NCBI GenBank assembly: GCA_030323885.1
Contig: JASIRB010003451.1
Span: forward strand, 57,092-121,091
Direction of reading: 5' to 3'
Source of the DNA: Branchipolynoe longqiensis
Taxonomy: Eukaryota; Annelida; Polychaeta; Phyllodocida; Polynoidae
Length of the DNA: 64,000 nucleotides
Notes under the pieces: generated by a model
Seen by the model: the letters and a program-made list of their open reading frames with translations, nothing else
Told to the model about the DNA's origin: nothing
Database searches by the model: none
Shown here: positions 52,315 through 61,924 of the stretch, piece after piece
Layout: every line of letters begins with the position of its first letter
How positions within the stretch are numbered: the stretch's first letter is position 1
Program-made: the position numbers and the translations under genes

Positions 52315-52620
52315 AAAATTGCACAATCCGATTAGTTTACAGGTTTAAGAGTTGTATTTTCTTTTCAAGATAAATACATTAGATTGCTCATTATATTCTA
52401 CTCTTCTTTAATTTGACAAAGATTTGATTTTAAAAGCTCAACTTTGGCGATATTTAAAGTGAGAAGATGCCAAAATTACTATCAGTGTGCACACCGAAAT
52501 TCTCGGAAAATAGCTTTTGTTTATGCATTTTCCGAGCATAGCTAGATGGTACCAGAGTACCTAACTGCACTGAATCCTTAGCACAGGCACCGGTATTCTA
52601 AGTTGGATATATGAGAGATT
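52315..52620. mobile_element. TTAA-family element, diverged copy
   Basis: TTAAAATTGCACAATCCGAT at the left, AGATAAATACATTAGATTGC and GCTCAACTTTGGCGATATTT inside. The right end is not conserved and leads into SINE S2. Confidence 0.6.
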
Positions 52621-52621
52621 A

Positions 52622-52858
52622 AACCAGACGCGATGGCCGAATGAGTTAGAGCGTCCGTCTCCTGTGTTGGTAGATCATGGGATTGTGGGCTTGAATCCTG
52701 GTCGAGTCAAACCAATGACTTAAAAATTGATACTTGTCGCTTCCTAGCGCGGCACTCGGCATTATTAAGATAGGGCAAGGAGCAGTGGAATGAGAAAGAT
52801 CAATTGTCTGTGATTGAAATTTCCCCTGCTTAAACAACTAATGTACCCCTAAAAAAAA
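52622..52858 (+). mobile_element. tRNA-related SINE S2, copy 2
   Basis: Head CAGACGCGATGGCCGAATGA, GTTAGAGCGTCC (A box) and GCTTGAATCCTGGTCGAGTC (B-box zone). Middle AAACCAATGACTTAAAAATT shared with S1. Tail AGGAGCAGTGGAATGAG, GATTGAAATTTCCCCTGC, different from S1. An A-rich stretch ends it. Confidence 0.85.
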
Positions 52859-52889
52859 TCTGGGTAAGTGTCTTGGTTCGAGAAAATAT

Positions 52890-55850
52890 TAATATTATAA
52901 TCCTTTAGTTACTCCCACAGCACTGTCTCCGTGACATGGAGAAAACAGCTCAATAATAGACCTAATCATAACAAACTCAAATCATGCCCACACCTCAGGA
53001 ACGAGGAACTGGGGCATTAGTGACCATGAATTGATATATATTATTAGAAAGAAAATAAAAACCAAAAACAAAACTACTCTCCGTATGGGTAGATCGTACA
53101 AAAATTACACGAAGGAAGCACTAGCAGCGCACCTAGAAAAAACTGTGAAATTACCAATAACACCTGATGCAGATGTAAATGACCAATGGAACACTATCAT
53201 TGGGGAAGTGAGAAGTCACCTCGACACTACCTGTCCAATAAAAAAACTTAAAATAAAAAAAAACCAGGACCCATGGGTAACCCCAGAATTAATCAACGCA
53301 ATTATGGACAAGTATAAGGCAGGTAAAATGGCTAAAGAAAGCGGGAGACTTCATCACATAGAAGAGTACCATAAAGCAAGAAATCGAAGCCATAAATCAG
53401 TGAGGAAGGCCAAAAGGAAATTTATTATCACTCAAGACCAAAAATGGGGTAAAAACTCACATAAATTCTGGAACAATGTAAAGATCCTAATTCCAAACAA
53501 CAAAAATAAAGATACAATTACCTTATACAACAATGAGGGAATTGAAATCAGCAACAAGGATACAGCAAACATAATGAACAAACACTTTTTCTACCATAGG
53601 AAATAAACTATCCAGAAAATTCAACTCTAACTGGGCCACAAGAGCACCACAACTAAACGTAGTGATAGGGGATTGCGTAACCACAAAAAAAGAAATAAGT
53701 GATCTCATAAAAACAGTTGATTGCAATAAGCCGTCAGGCATTGAATATACCTCGAGTATAGTACTGAAGGATGCATTCGGATGCATCCCAGAGGCCTTAT
53801 GTAGCCTAATCAACACATCTTTCAGAGAAGGTACCTATGTAGACTGCTGGAAGCTAGCCAAAGTAACCCCGCTCCACAAAGGGGGGGACAAACAAGACCT
53901 GGGCAACTATAGACCTATCTCAATACTCCCACTGCCTGGGAAATTAATGGAGAAAATAATGCATAGGCACATTATGGACCACCTGATCGAACACAAAATA
54001 CTAAACAGTAAGCAAGGCGGATTCAGAAAATACCACTCGACAATTAAAACAATTGCTAACTTAATAAGCGATATCTCAAATAATATCAATAAAAAGAACC
54101 TAGTGGGTGCAGCGTTCATAGACTTCAGCAAAGCCTTTGACACGGTGGACCACACTACCCTAAAAAGCAAACTATCCCAAATGGGAATAATAGGAGTAAC
54201 GGGAAAATGGGTAACAAGCTACCTAAAAAAACGAAAACAATGCACATCAATAAATGGAACCATATCAAGTGAGGAAAAAATAAACTGTGGCGTACCAGAA
54301 GGGTCAGTCCTGGGACCACTCCTCTTCCTCATATATATAAATGATCTAAACAACTGGCTAGACACTGAAAACATCCAACTATATGCAGATGATACTGTGG
54401 TATATACTGCAGGCAAAACATCTGAAGAGATCGAAACAAAACTAAATCAAACACTAATGAAACTAACTGAATGGTGCCATCTAAATGAGATAACTATAAA
54501 TAGCAATAAATCGAAGACGGTGCTATTCGGTACCAGACTAACCGGTAACAACAAAATAAAATGTCTCCTGGGAAACAACGAGTTAGAACAGGTGGACAAC
54601 TACCGGTATCTGGGAGTGGACCTGGACAGGCACTTAAACTATGACCTTTGCATAACAAACACTATCAAAAAAGCAAACCATAAAATATGGCTACTGGCAA
54701 AACTAAGGTACTACATGACTGAAAGCATGGCAATCAAAATATATAAAGGAATGATCCTTCCCTACTTCGACTACGGTGATGTAGTATACATGGGGGAAGT
54801 ACCAAACTACTCAACAAACTACAAGTGATGCAAAATAAAGCCCTTAAAATATGCCTCCAAGTACACAAAAGATATCCCACGATAGAACTACACAAAAAAT
54901 GCAAAACAACACTATTAACAAGCAGAAGAGAAACGCACCTGAAAATACTAGCACACCACTACACCACGAAACCGGATTACACAGTAGCCCCCCGCAGGGA
55001 CACTAGACACATGGCGGCCCCAATACTCCTAACGGAAAGAAACAACATGAAAATACATGAGAGAAGTGTACTAACCATGGCAGCACATGCCTGGAATAAA
55101 CAAAATGTAAAATTGCGGGCGATCCGTAACCCTGACCACTACAAAAAATTCCTAAAGAAAACAATTACTTACTAACACAACAAAACCGCACCTGCCCCTG
55201 AGCGCCGTGAATGCTTGCTGTGTACTGGCACAGAAAGCAAAAGAAAGGCCAGGAAAAGTGGTAGGCACTAAACAGAAAAAATAGGGAAATTAGCTCTCCT
55301 AAGTATTAAGGAAATCAGGAAAGCTATCACCACATGGCGCAGTCCACCTGGGTATGTGTAATGGCACAAACCAACACAGAAGTGGACAGGCCAAGGTCCT
55401 GCAACTGATCCACCCTGAAATACAAAATGACTAGGGAAGCAACACAGCCATCACACCTGGCTGCAGTCCTAAAGGGTCCGAGTGTGTTCTAGCACACGAG
55501 TGCACTATCTAAGGACAGGGTTTAGGTGAAAGGATGCTGTAACAAATAACATCTGAATGGAACGGGATCCTCATGTCACCCAAGTAGATGTACATAGTAG
55601 GCTAAGGTATCATTACTCAGACTAGACAAAAAAAACTGGAAAATTACAAAAAAACTAACATAGGCTATTACTAACGACCAAAATTGCAGAAGGCTGACCC
55701 GAGCAGACACAGGTAAACACTCCTGGGCAAAGGAACAGATCAAGACAGCACCACAGCTGTCCAGCGTTGAAAACAAGCACCCTGACAGGAGCTTATACGT
55801 TATGGGCAGAGTAAATACCTCGTCAATAAAAAAATAAAAATAAAAAAAAA
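52890..55850 (+). pseudogene. LINE-B: non-LTR retrotransposon ORF2 (APE-RT), frameshifted, plus 3' UTR
   Basis: The first part gives the end of an APE endonuclease (SIIDLIITNSNHAHTSG, NWGISDHELIY; an in-frame stop sits about 10 residues before). An RT-linker frame runs to 53606 (WVTPELINAIMDKYKAG, FWNNVKILIPN). After a frameshift, 53662-54828 is the RT: TPLHKGGDKQDLGNYRPISI, FIDFSKAFDTVDH (D155), GVPEGSVLGPLLF (210-222), YADD (241-244), all intact. A second shift near 54800 leads to the C-terminal domain LLNKLQVMQNKALKICLQ, ending at 55175. The motif set fits the Jockey/CR1/Rex-like group of APE LINEs. The 3' UTR ends CTTATACGTTATGGGCAGAG, TAAATAC and an AATAAAA tail. 5'-truncated in the endonuclease. 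Confidence 0.9.
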
Positions 55851-55910
55851 TAAAATGGCTGATAAACAATCGATTAGAAAGAAGTATCCAGAAGCTGGGT
55901 TGTGGAAATA

Positions 55911-56248
55911 AGTATGTTTGTTTTATTTAATGATGCCTCTAGAGCACATTGCTTTTCATATCATCGGCTATTGGACTTCAAACATATGGTCATTCTGACA
56001 TATTTCTTTGGAGGAAACCCGCTGCTGCCACATAGGCTACTCTTTCCGATAAGCAGCAAGGAATCTTTTATATGCACATTCCCACAGACAGGACAGCATA
56101 TACCACAGCCTTTGATGAACCAGTTGTGGACCACTGGTTGGAATGGAAAATAGCCCAAACTGCAAATGAGTCCACTGAGCAGGATTGATTGCATGATCCA
56201 CACCATCACAGGTGGACACTCTACCGCCTGAGCTATGTCCCGCTCCCC
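55911..56248 (-). mobile_element. tRNA-derived SINE S5 with 14-bp target duplication
   Basis: On the minus strand it starts GGAGCGGGACATAGCTCAGG, CGGTAGAGTGTCCACCTGTG (A box), with a decayed B box. The body has TCTGTGGGAATGTGCATAT, AAAAGATTCCTTGCTGC and AGCAGCGGGTTTCCTCC, ending ATCATTAAATAAAAC. GGGTTGTGGAAATA is present at both ends (55897-55910 and 56249-56262), so this is a complete, fairly recent insertion. I recognise this body as a SINE widespread in molluscs; that identification is from memory. Confidence 0.9.
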
Positions 56249-56334
56249 GGGTTGTGGAAATAGACACATGATTTTGCAAACTGAAGTGCGAAATACATAG
56301 TTGTTTTGGGTTGTTTTTTTTGTGTGCATTATTG

Positions 56335-56560
56335 ATTATGCAGAGGAAATTTCAATTGTGGATAACTGGTCTTCCTCATTCCACTGCTCCTTGCTCTATC
56401 CTACTAAGGCCGAGTGCCATCCTAGGTATCGACAAGTATCAATTTTAATTCATTGGTCTGACTCGACCAGGGCTCGAACCCGCGAGTTCTAATCCCACGA
56501 CCTACCAGAACGGGAGGCGGAAGCTGAACTCATTCGGCCATTTATCACAGCTCACTACAC
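56335..56560 (-). mobile_element. tRNA-related SINE S2, copy 3
   Basis: Complement of S2: GAGGAAATTTCAATTGTGG, CTCATTCCACTGCTCCTTGC, GACTCGACCAGGGCTCGAAC (B box), GAACTCATTCGGCCATTTAT (A-box zone). Confidence 0.85.
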
Positions 56561-56602
56561 TTGGAGGTGGGTAACTTATTGAATCATGTAGAGCTTTCTG
56601 TG

Positions 56603-56915
56603 GCGCGGTGGCCTAATCGGTAGAGCGCAGGTCTGGATTTCAGTTCCCGATCGAGTCAAACCAATGACTTTAAAATTAACACTTGTCGCTTCCTAGCCTG
56701 GTGCTCGGCATTAACAGGATAGGACAAGACTGGTTAGCTTAGTGTCAGGATAATGTGACTTAGTGGGATATCGGGCGATGGTCCTGGTGGCCTGATTTCC
56801 CAGTGGGGCAGCACTATAAAGTCACCATGAGTCTACACTGTCACAAGTCGGTACCCGTCCTGATATAACCTTAGATGTCACAGGACATAAAACTCCAACA
56901 ACCAACCAATCTGTG
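56603..56915 (+). mobile_element. tRNA-derived SINE S1
   Basis: Head GGCGCGGTGGCCTAATCGGT, AGAGCGCAGG, B-box zone CAGTTCCCGATCGAGTC, full body, and tail CAGGACATAAAACTCCAACA, ACCAACC. The (TTGTTGG) satellite begins immediately after it. Confidence 0.9.
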
Positions 56916-56917
56916 GT

Positions 56918-57905
56918 AACCACCTTGTTGGTTGTTGTTGGTTGTTGTTGGTTGTTGGTTGTTGTTGGTTGTTGTTGGTTGTTGTTGGGTGTTGTTGGTT
57001 GTTGTTGGTTGTTGTTGGTTGTTGTTGTTTGTTGTTGGTTGTTGTTGGTTGTTGCCGGTTGTTGTTGGTTGTTGTTGGTTGTTGTTGGTTGTTGTTGGTT
57101 GTTGTTGGTTGTTGTTGGTTGTTGTTGGTTGTTGTTGGTTGTTGTTGGTTGTTGTTGGTTGTTGTTGGTTGTTGTTGGTTGTTGTTGGTTGTTGGTTGTT
57201 GTTGTTGGTTTGTTGTTGGTTGTTGTTGGTTGTGTTGTTGGTTGTTGTTGGTTGTGTTGTTGGTTGTTGTTGGTTGTTGTTGGTTGTTGTTGGTTGTTGT
57301 TGGTTGTTGTTGGTTGTTGTTGGTTGTTGTTGGTTGTTGTTGGTTGTTGTTGGTTGTTGTTGGTTGTTGTTGGTTGTTGTTGGTTGTCGTTGGTTGTTGT
57401 TGGTTGTTGTTGGTTGTTGTTGGTTGTTGTTGGTTGTTTTTGGTTGTTGTTGTTGGTTGGTGTTGTTGCTGGTCGTTGCTGGTCGTTGTTGGTTGTTGTT
57501 GGTTGTTGTTGGTTGTTGTTGGTTGTTATTGGTTGTTGTTGGTTGTTGTTGGTTGTTGTTGTTTTTTTGTTGGTGGTTGTTGTTGGTTGTTGTTGGTTGT
57601 TGGTTGTTGTTGGTCGTTGTTGGTCGTTGTTGGTCGTTGTTGTCGGTTGTGGTTGTTTTTTGTTGGTTGTTGGTGGATGTTGTTGGTTGTTGTTGGTTGT
57701 TCATGGTTGTTGTTGGTTATTGTTGGTTGTTGGTTGTTGTTGGTTGGTTGTTGTTTGTTGTTATTGGTTGTTATTGGTTGTTGTTGATTGTTGTTGTTGG
57801 TTGTTGTTGGTTGTTGTTGGTTGTTGTTGGTTGTTGTTGGTGGTTGTTGGTGGTTGTTGGTGGTTGTTGGTGGTTGTTGTTGGGTTTTTTTCGTTGTTGT
57901 TGGTT
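56918..57905 (+). repeat. about 1-kb GGTTGTTGTT 10-bp satellite
   Basis: Near-perfect 10-bp units, becoming more variable after about 57440 (GGTCGTTGCT, GGTGGTTGTT). It starts at the end of an S1 SINE whose tail is the complementary type CCAACAACCAACC. Cys/Leu/Val and Gln/Asn/Thr frames over it are artefacts. Confidence 0.97.
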
Positions 57906-58379
57906 GTGGTTTTTTTTGCATTCTCTACCAATTGTTCAACTTCACATAATATAAGCCCCGTTCACACACGGGCCTTAAGTCGCCTCAACTAGTTCGCTTC
58001 ATCTAAGTCGACTCAGATCGCGCATGTGAACGCTTCTCTCAGGCGAATTAAGCCTGAGTCGACTCAACTCGTTCACCTCAAGTAAACCATTTCACGAGGT
58101 AGATTAGATGAGGCAAACTAGCTTGAGTCGGCCTAAGCGGCATGTGTGAACGCAACTGGTTTAGTTGAGGCGGCTTAAGCACATGGATGGAGACTGCTTC
58201 CTAACAGGTAGTTGCTTTCATAGTGTTAGAACACATGTTTGGACCATCCTACATGTTTGGACCGTCCCATTTTAAAAATATATTATATGGAGACTGCTTC
58301 CTAATAGGTAATTGCTTTTGATAGTGGTTGGAGCACATGTTTGGGCCGTCCTACTCTTCCCATCTCTTCGTTAGGTATG

Positions 58380-58505
58380 TTGTTTGTATGTATGTATGTG
58401 TGGATGTATGTGTGGTGTGCGGATGTATGTGTGGATACATACGTGTACATCCACACATACGTGTACATCCACACATACATCCACACATGTATGTGTGGAT
58501 GTATG
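58380..58505. repeat. TGTATGTGTGGA microsatellite with an inverted half
   Basis: GTGGATGTATGTGTGGATAC followed by its complement (ACATACGTGTACATCCACAC), giving a hairpin-forming array. Confidence 0.85.
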
Positions 58506-58506
58506 T

Positions 58507-58562
58507 GTGGATACCCATCCTGATATGACCTTAGATGTTGCTAGGATGTAAAACAACAACAA
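58507..58562 (+). mobile_element. SINE S1 tail fragment
   Basis: TACCCATCCTGATATGACCT, TAGATGTTGCTAGGATGTAA then CAACAACAAAC. Confidence 0.75.
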
Positions 58563-58767
58563 ACAAACATCGATCTGAGCCAGTTTAACACACTTGTCTG
58601 AATGTGACACACTTTGAAAACTCTGTATGTGTGAATATGCCGCTAGTTTGACTCATGTAGTTTGCCTCATCTAAGTCGGCCTCACGCTGTACGTGTGACC
58701 ACGGCTATAGATAAACACTGCATCCTGGACCCACTAACTCCATAGTTAAATCCTATTTGAAGCTTGT

Positions 58768-58828
58768 TTGTTTGTTGGTTGTTGTTTTACGTCCTAGCAA
58801 CATCTAAGGTCATATCAGGACGGGCTAT
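58768..58828 (-). mobile_element. SINE S1 tail fragment
   Basis: TTGTTGGTTGTTGTTTTACG, TCCTAGCAACATCTAAGGTC, ATATCAGGACGG: only the last about 60 bases of S1. Confidence 0.8.
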
Positions 58829-58944
58829 TTGAAGCAGTTCTTGTTTGGCCTTAGGCCGGATTGTCATTCACCCATACTCTAGCGAGGGGGTGAATCTGCA
58901 TTATGGTTCCACACAATTCCGATAGGTGGGAGTTAAAAGCCCGC

Positions 58945-59090
58945 ACGCCGGGCGCATGCGTATACGTACAGGCATGCGCATGCGCGTACGTAACCCACGG
59001 GCGGTGACGGGGGCGTATATAAATATAACAGAACTCAATCAATTGGCAATCCCTCGCCCCGCGCCATTATTCCGCTTCAAAGAGTGAATG
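58945..59090 (+). promoter_or_regulatory. candidate promoter (NRF-1-like sites and TATA box), orphan
   Basis: GGGCGCATGCGTATACG and GGCATGCGCATGCGCG resemble NRF-1 sites (GCGCATGCGC). TATATAAATA follows at 59017, and an ATG begins at 59088. The ATG opens a 79-codon frame (MPGQEKTQARSMSSV...) with no recognised domain. The arrangement is promoter-like, but no known gene follows, so it may belong to an element end or a non-coding transcript. Confidence 0.3.
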
Positions 59091-59580
59091 CCGGGACAGG
59101 AGAAAACGCAGGCGCGCTCAATGTCGTCTGTACTGACGTCTAATATAATGCCCCACGCACAGGCCGAGCACGCACGCACACTGACAGCAACGAGGTCTAA
59201 TCAATACGCCATATCTCACTCCGCGTCCTCGAGGAACTCTTCAAAGGGCGCCCCGCCGGTCATAAACGACTACAGCATACGTGTGGCGTCCCCCCGCGGG
59301 AGGCGCGGCCATTGTCCGCCTTGACCCCGCTCGTCTGACCTTCAGGTGTGACTGGTCCCCGGGAGGGAGGTGGGAGAGGACTGGTGGATGGAGGGAGGGA
59401 GTGGGAGAGGGAGGGAGGGAGGGGTGGAGAGGGGAGTGGGAGATGTGTGGATGGGTGGTTTGGTGGTTGGGTGGTTGGGTGGTTGGGTGGTTGGGTGGTT
59501 GTGGGTGGTGAAAATGGGAGGGGGTTTGCTACTTTAAGAAAAATTGTAAAACTACTCGAAGTAAAAGCACGATGAGGTTT
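59091..59580. other. short orphan frame, then a GGGTGGTT minisatellite
   Basis: After the 79-codon frame come purine-rich GGGAGGGAGG and (GGTTGGGTGGTT)n at 59455-59510. No gene is recognised. Confidence 0.4.
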
Positions 59581-59588
59581 GCTTTGAA

Positions 59589-59589
<1 letters not shown>

Positions 59590-59651
<62 letters not shown>

Positions 59652-59717
59652 TATATTTACATTCACATATTCACATCACCTCTGATAACAGTGATAATAC
59701 TGATATATCACATCACC

Positions 59718-59780
<63 letters not shown>

Positions 59781-59782
59781 GG
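59590..59782. repeat. two TA microsatellites
   Basis: (TA)n at 59590-59656 and 59725-59780, separated by about 65 bases containing two GATATCACAT/CACATCACCT-like phrases. Confidence 0.95.
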
Positions 59783-59785
59783 CCT

Positions 59786-60255
59786 ATCAGTTATAATCTC
59801 CCAATTCGACGACCGATGCTATATCCTATATGTATATGCACAGTTTAGTGAGCCGTGATAAATATATATGAGCGATGATCTATATCATATCTATCATATG
59901 TATATATGATACTACTACTAGCCATACCTGCCTGCAGACAGTAATGCACACCCATGCTGCTCGAGCTACCTCAGACACAATAAACCAGACAATGTTCTAC
60001 TTCCCCGCCCCCACACATCCCCAGTTCCATTATTAGAATATTTTTATAAAATTATATTTTATACCTCACATCATATATAGCATATATAGCAGATATTATT
60101 AGATAACACCCAGATGTCGTATATATAGCATATATATAGCACATATAGCACAAGGATAGCATGATAATATAGCATATATATATAGCATAATGTAGCATAA
60201 TGTAGCATATATAGATAGCATAGGCATATGTATAATTATTACTAAAACAAAACAA
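59786..60255. other. AT-rich, ATATAGC microsatellite, no gene
   Basis: ATATAGCA units occupy 60070-60225. Confidence 0.6.
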
Positions 60256-60259
60256 CATT

Positions 60260-60340
60260 CTAATCAAATCTGAATCAAATTGGACTAGTGCTTATCCGCT
60301 ATGGGCAGTGTAAATAAATAAATAAATAAATCACAAAAAA
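60260..60340 (+). mobile_element. LINE-B 3' tail fragment
   Basis: AGTGCTTATCCGCTATGGGC, AGTGTAAATAAATAAATAAA matches the LINE-B 3' end, with an AAAT repeat tail. Confidence 0.65.
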
Positions 60341-60409
60341 AGTATCAGATATATCGTATATATATCATATTTATCGTATATTTCGAATATATATCATAAT
60401 AATTAATAT

Positions 60410-60605
60410 ATGTGATGCATAACGAATTATGCTATTATAAAAATACGAAGGGAATTGTTTCCATTACATATCATATTATTATATCATGTTATTACCATTG
60501 TTATTCTCCGTAAGACTCCGCACTTGACTGGTGGCGCCACCTGCGGCCCACCTCCCCGCTCCCCCAACAGGTGTCGACAAGTGTCAGTCGCGCCAGAGGA
60601 TTCTT
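60410..60605 (+). repeat. interspersed repeat P, copy 3
   Basis: TGTGATGCATAACGAATTAT, GCTATTATAAA, GAAGGGAATTGTTTCC, TGGTGGCGCCACCTGCGG, CGCCAGAGGATT. The same order as 22553 and 24049, more diverged at the start. Confidence 0.75.
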
Positions 60606-60625
60606 TCTTTATCATATATATATGA

Positions 60626-61091
60626 GTCAGGATCACGAAAAGAGGACAATTTGGGGAAATTGTCGGCGTCGATCATTGGATGTCAGCACCGAACAGTATA
60701 ATTATAGTTTACCATTGACAGAGGTATTGGAAAGTCCTTAAATTCATCCTGAATGTAAAGGTAGAGAAAACACAACGTTATTTGTTTCTAGGATAATTTA
60801 ATATAAAACAAAGAAATGCATTACACTTTAAGAAATGCGATGCCGACATCTGTAAAGTTGTTGGCGTCGAGCATTGGATGTCGGCGTCGATCGGCATACT
60901 TATAGTTTAGCATTGACAGAGGTGTTGCAAAGTCCTTAAATTTATCCTGAATGTAAAGGTAGAGAAAATACAACAACCTTATTTGTTTCTATGATAATTT
61001 AATATAAAACAAAGAAATGCACTACACTTTAAGAATTGCGATGCCAACATCTTAAATAAACCACCAATTGGCCCATTTTCGTGAGGCTGAC
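60626..61091. mobile_element. TIR element with an internal tandem duplication
   Basis: Termini GTCAGGATCACGAAAAGAGG and the complement of CCATTTTCGTGAGGCTGAC. The interior is two copies of a roughly 197-bp unit (CATTGGATGTC, TTGACAGAGGT, GGTAGAGAAAA, AATTTAATATAAAACAAAGA). Next to TA-rich DNA. Non-coding. Confidence 0.75.
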
Positions 61092-61094
61092 TAA

Positions 61095-61130
<36 letters not shown>

Positions 61131-61920
61131 ATTTATATATATATATATACCATGCATATTATCGCTCACTCAACTGTGCTCTCTACGTGTTGAGACTGAC
61201 ACGGCTAAATAGGATGTGGTGTGCTATGCTTATCATTGGAGGTGAAAGTGACCAGTGTGTTGTTGATACCACAGGCCCCGTTCACTAAGGCATGCCGAAG
61301 CACCGTGCTGCCCCGTTATCGTAACACTGGTCCCACCACACTATGGGGAACAGGGAGAGGTAGGGGGGGGGGGGGGGGTAGCGCGGGTGCGCCGCGTCCC
61401 GTTAGGCTCTAATGACTCGTGCAGTGCGCATGCGTGCCTGAGGTCCATCCGGTCCTGTCTGTCTGGTCACGGTTCGCTGCCTCCCAACACAATGAGGAAA
61501 GCTGCTTCACGGCCCGACAGGTGGAGAACACCTCCCCCGCCCGCCACCCCCTCACCACTCCCTCACCACCCCCCTCACCACCACCCTAACCACCACCCCC
61601 TCCCCCGCCCGCTCTCAGCAACAACAACAAAAAACACACACAAAAGTATATCTCCCCCGGTAAATGCTTCTTTTTTTCGGGGTGGGGGGGGGGGGGGTGA
61701 TGTTTAGAAGCCGACGCCGTCTGCTCCACACGCTCGTAAGCAAACATAAAACCAGCTATTTTTGTGAGTCTTGTGTTTGTCCGATTTAGTCGACTTTCAA
61801 ACAGCAAGTGCCCTAGTAAATGGTTCGTTGTTTGAAATCTTCAGGTATGTCGTCTCATACGTCATCCCACGTGACGGGACTTAATCATTATAATAGCAGG
61901 AGGCATGTCGCTCCTCGCCC
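61092..61920. other. no gene recognised; TA, G and CA/CACC runs
   Basis: (TA)n at 61094-61150, G run at 61363-61378, CACCACCCCC stretch 61555-61605, G run near 61684-61698. Frames of 63-106 codons are compositional. Confidence 0.45.
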
Positions 61921-61924
61921 TTCC

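Larger units (their letters stand above)
57954..58706. mobile_element. word-MITE, element G (AGTCGACTCA/GCCTAAGTCGG words), with inserts
   Basis: Termini AGCCCCGTTCACACACGG and CGTGTGACCACGGCT with ATA on both sides. The left part (57954-58185) is dense in AGTCGACTCA, GAGTCGGCCTAAG and CTTAAGTCGCC words, and the right part (58570-58706) repeats CATCTAAGTCGGCC. The middle has a tandem duplication of about 80 bases (ATGGAGACTGCTTCCTAA at 58186 and 58288), a TGTATG microsatellite and an S1 tail fragment. Confidence 0.65.

Noticed and set aside
56871..57992. Frames of up to 359 codons rich in Val/Gly/Cys/Trp/Leu or Gln/Asn/Thr
   Set aside because: They are readings of a 10-bp satellite that has no stop codon in several frames; no protein is implied.
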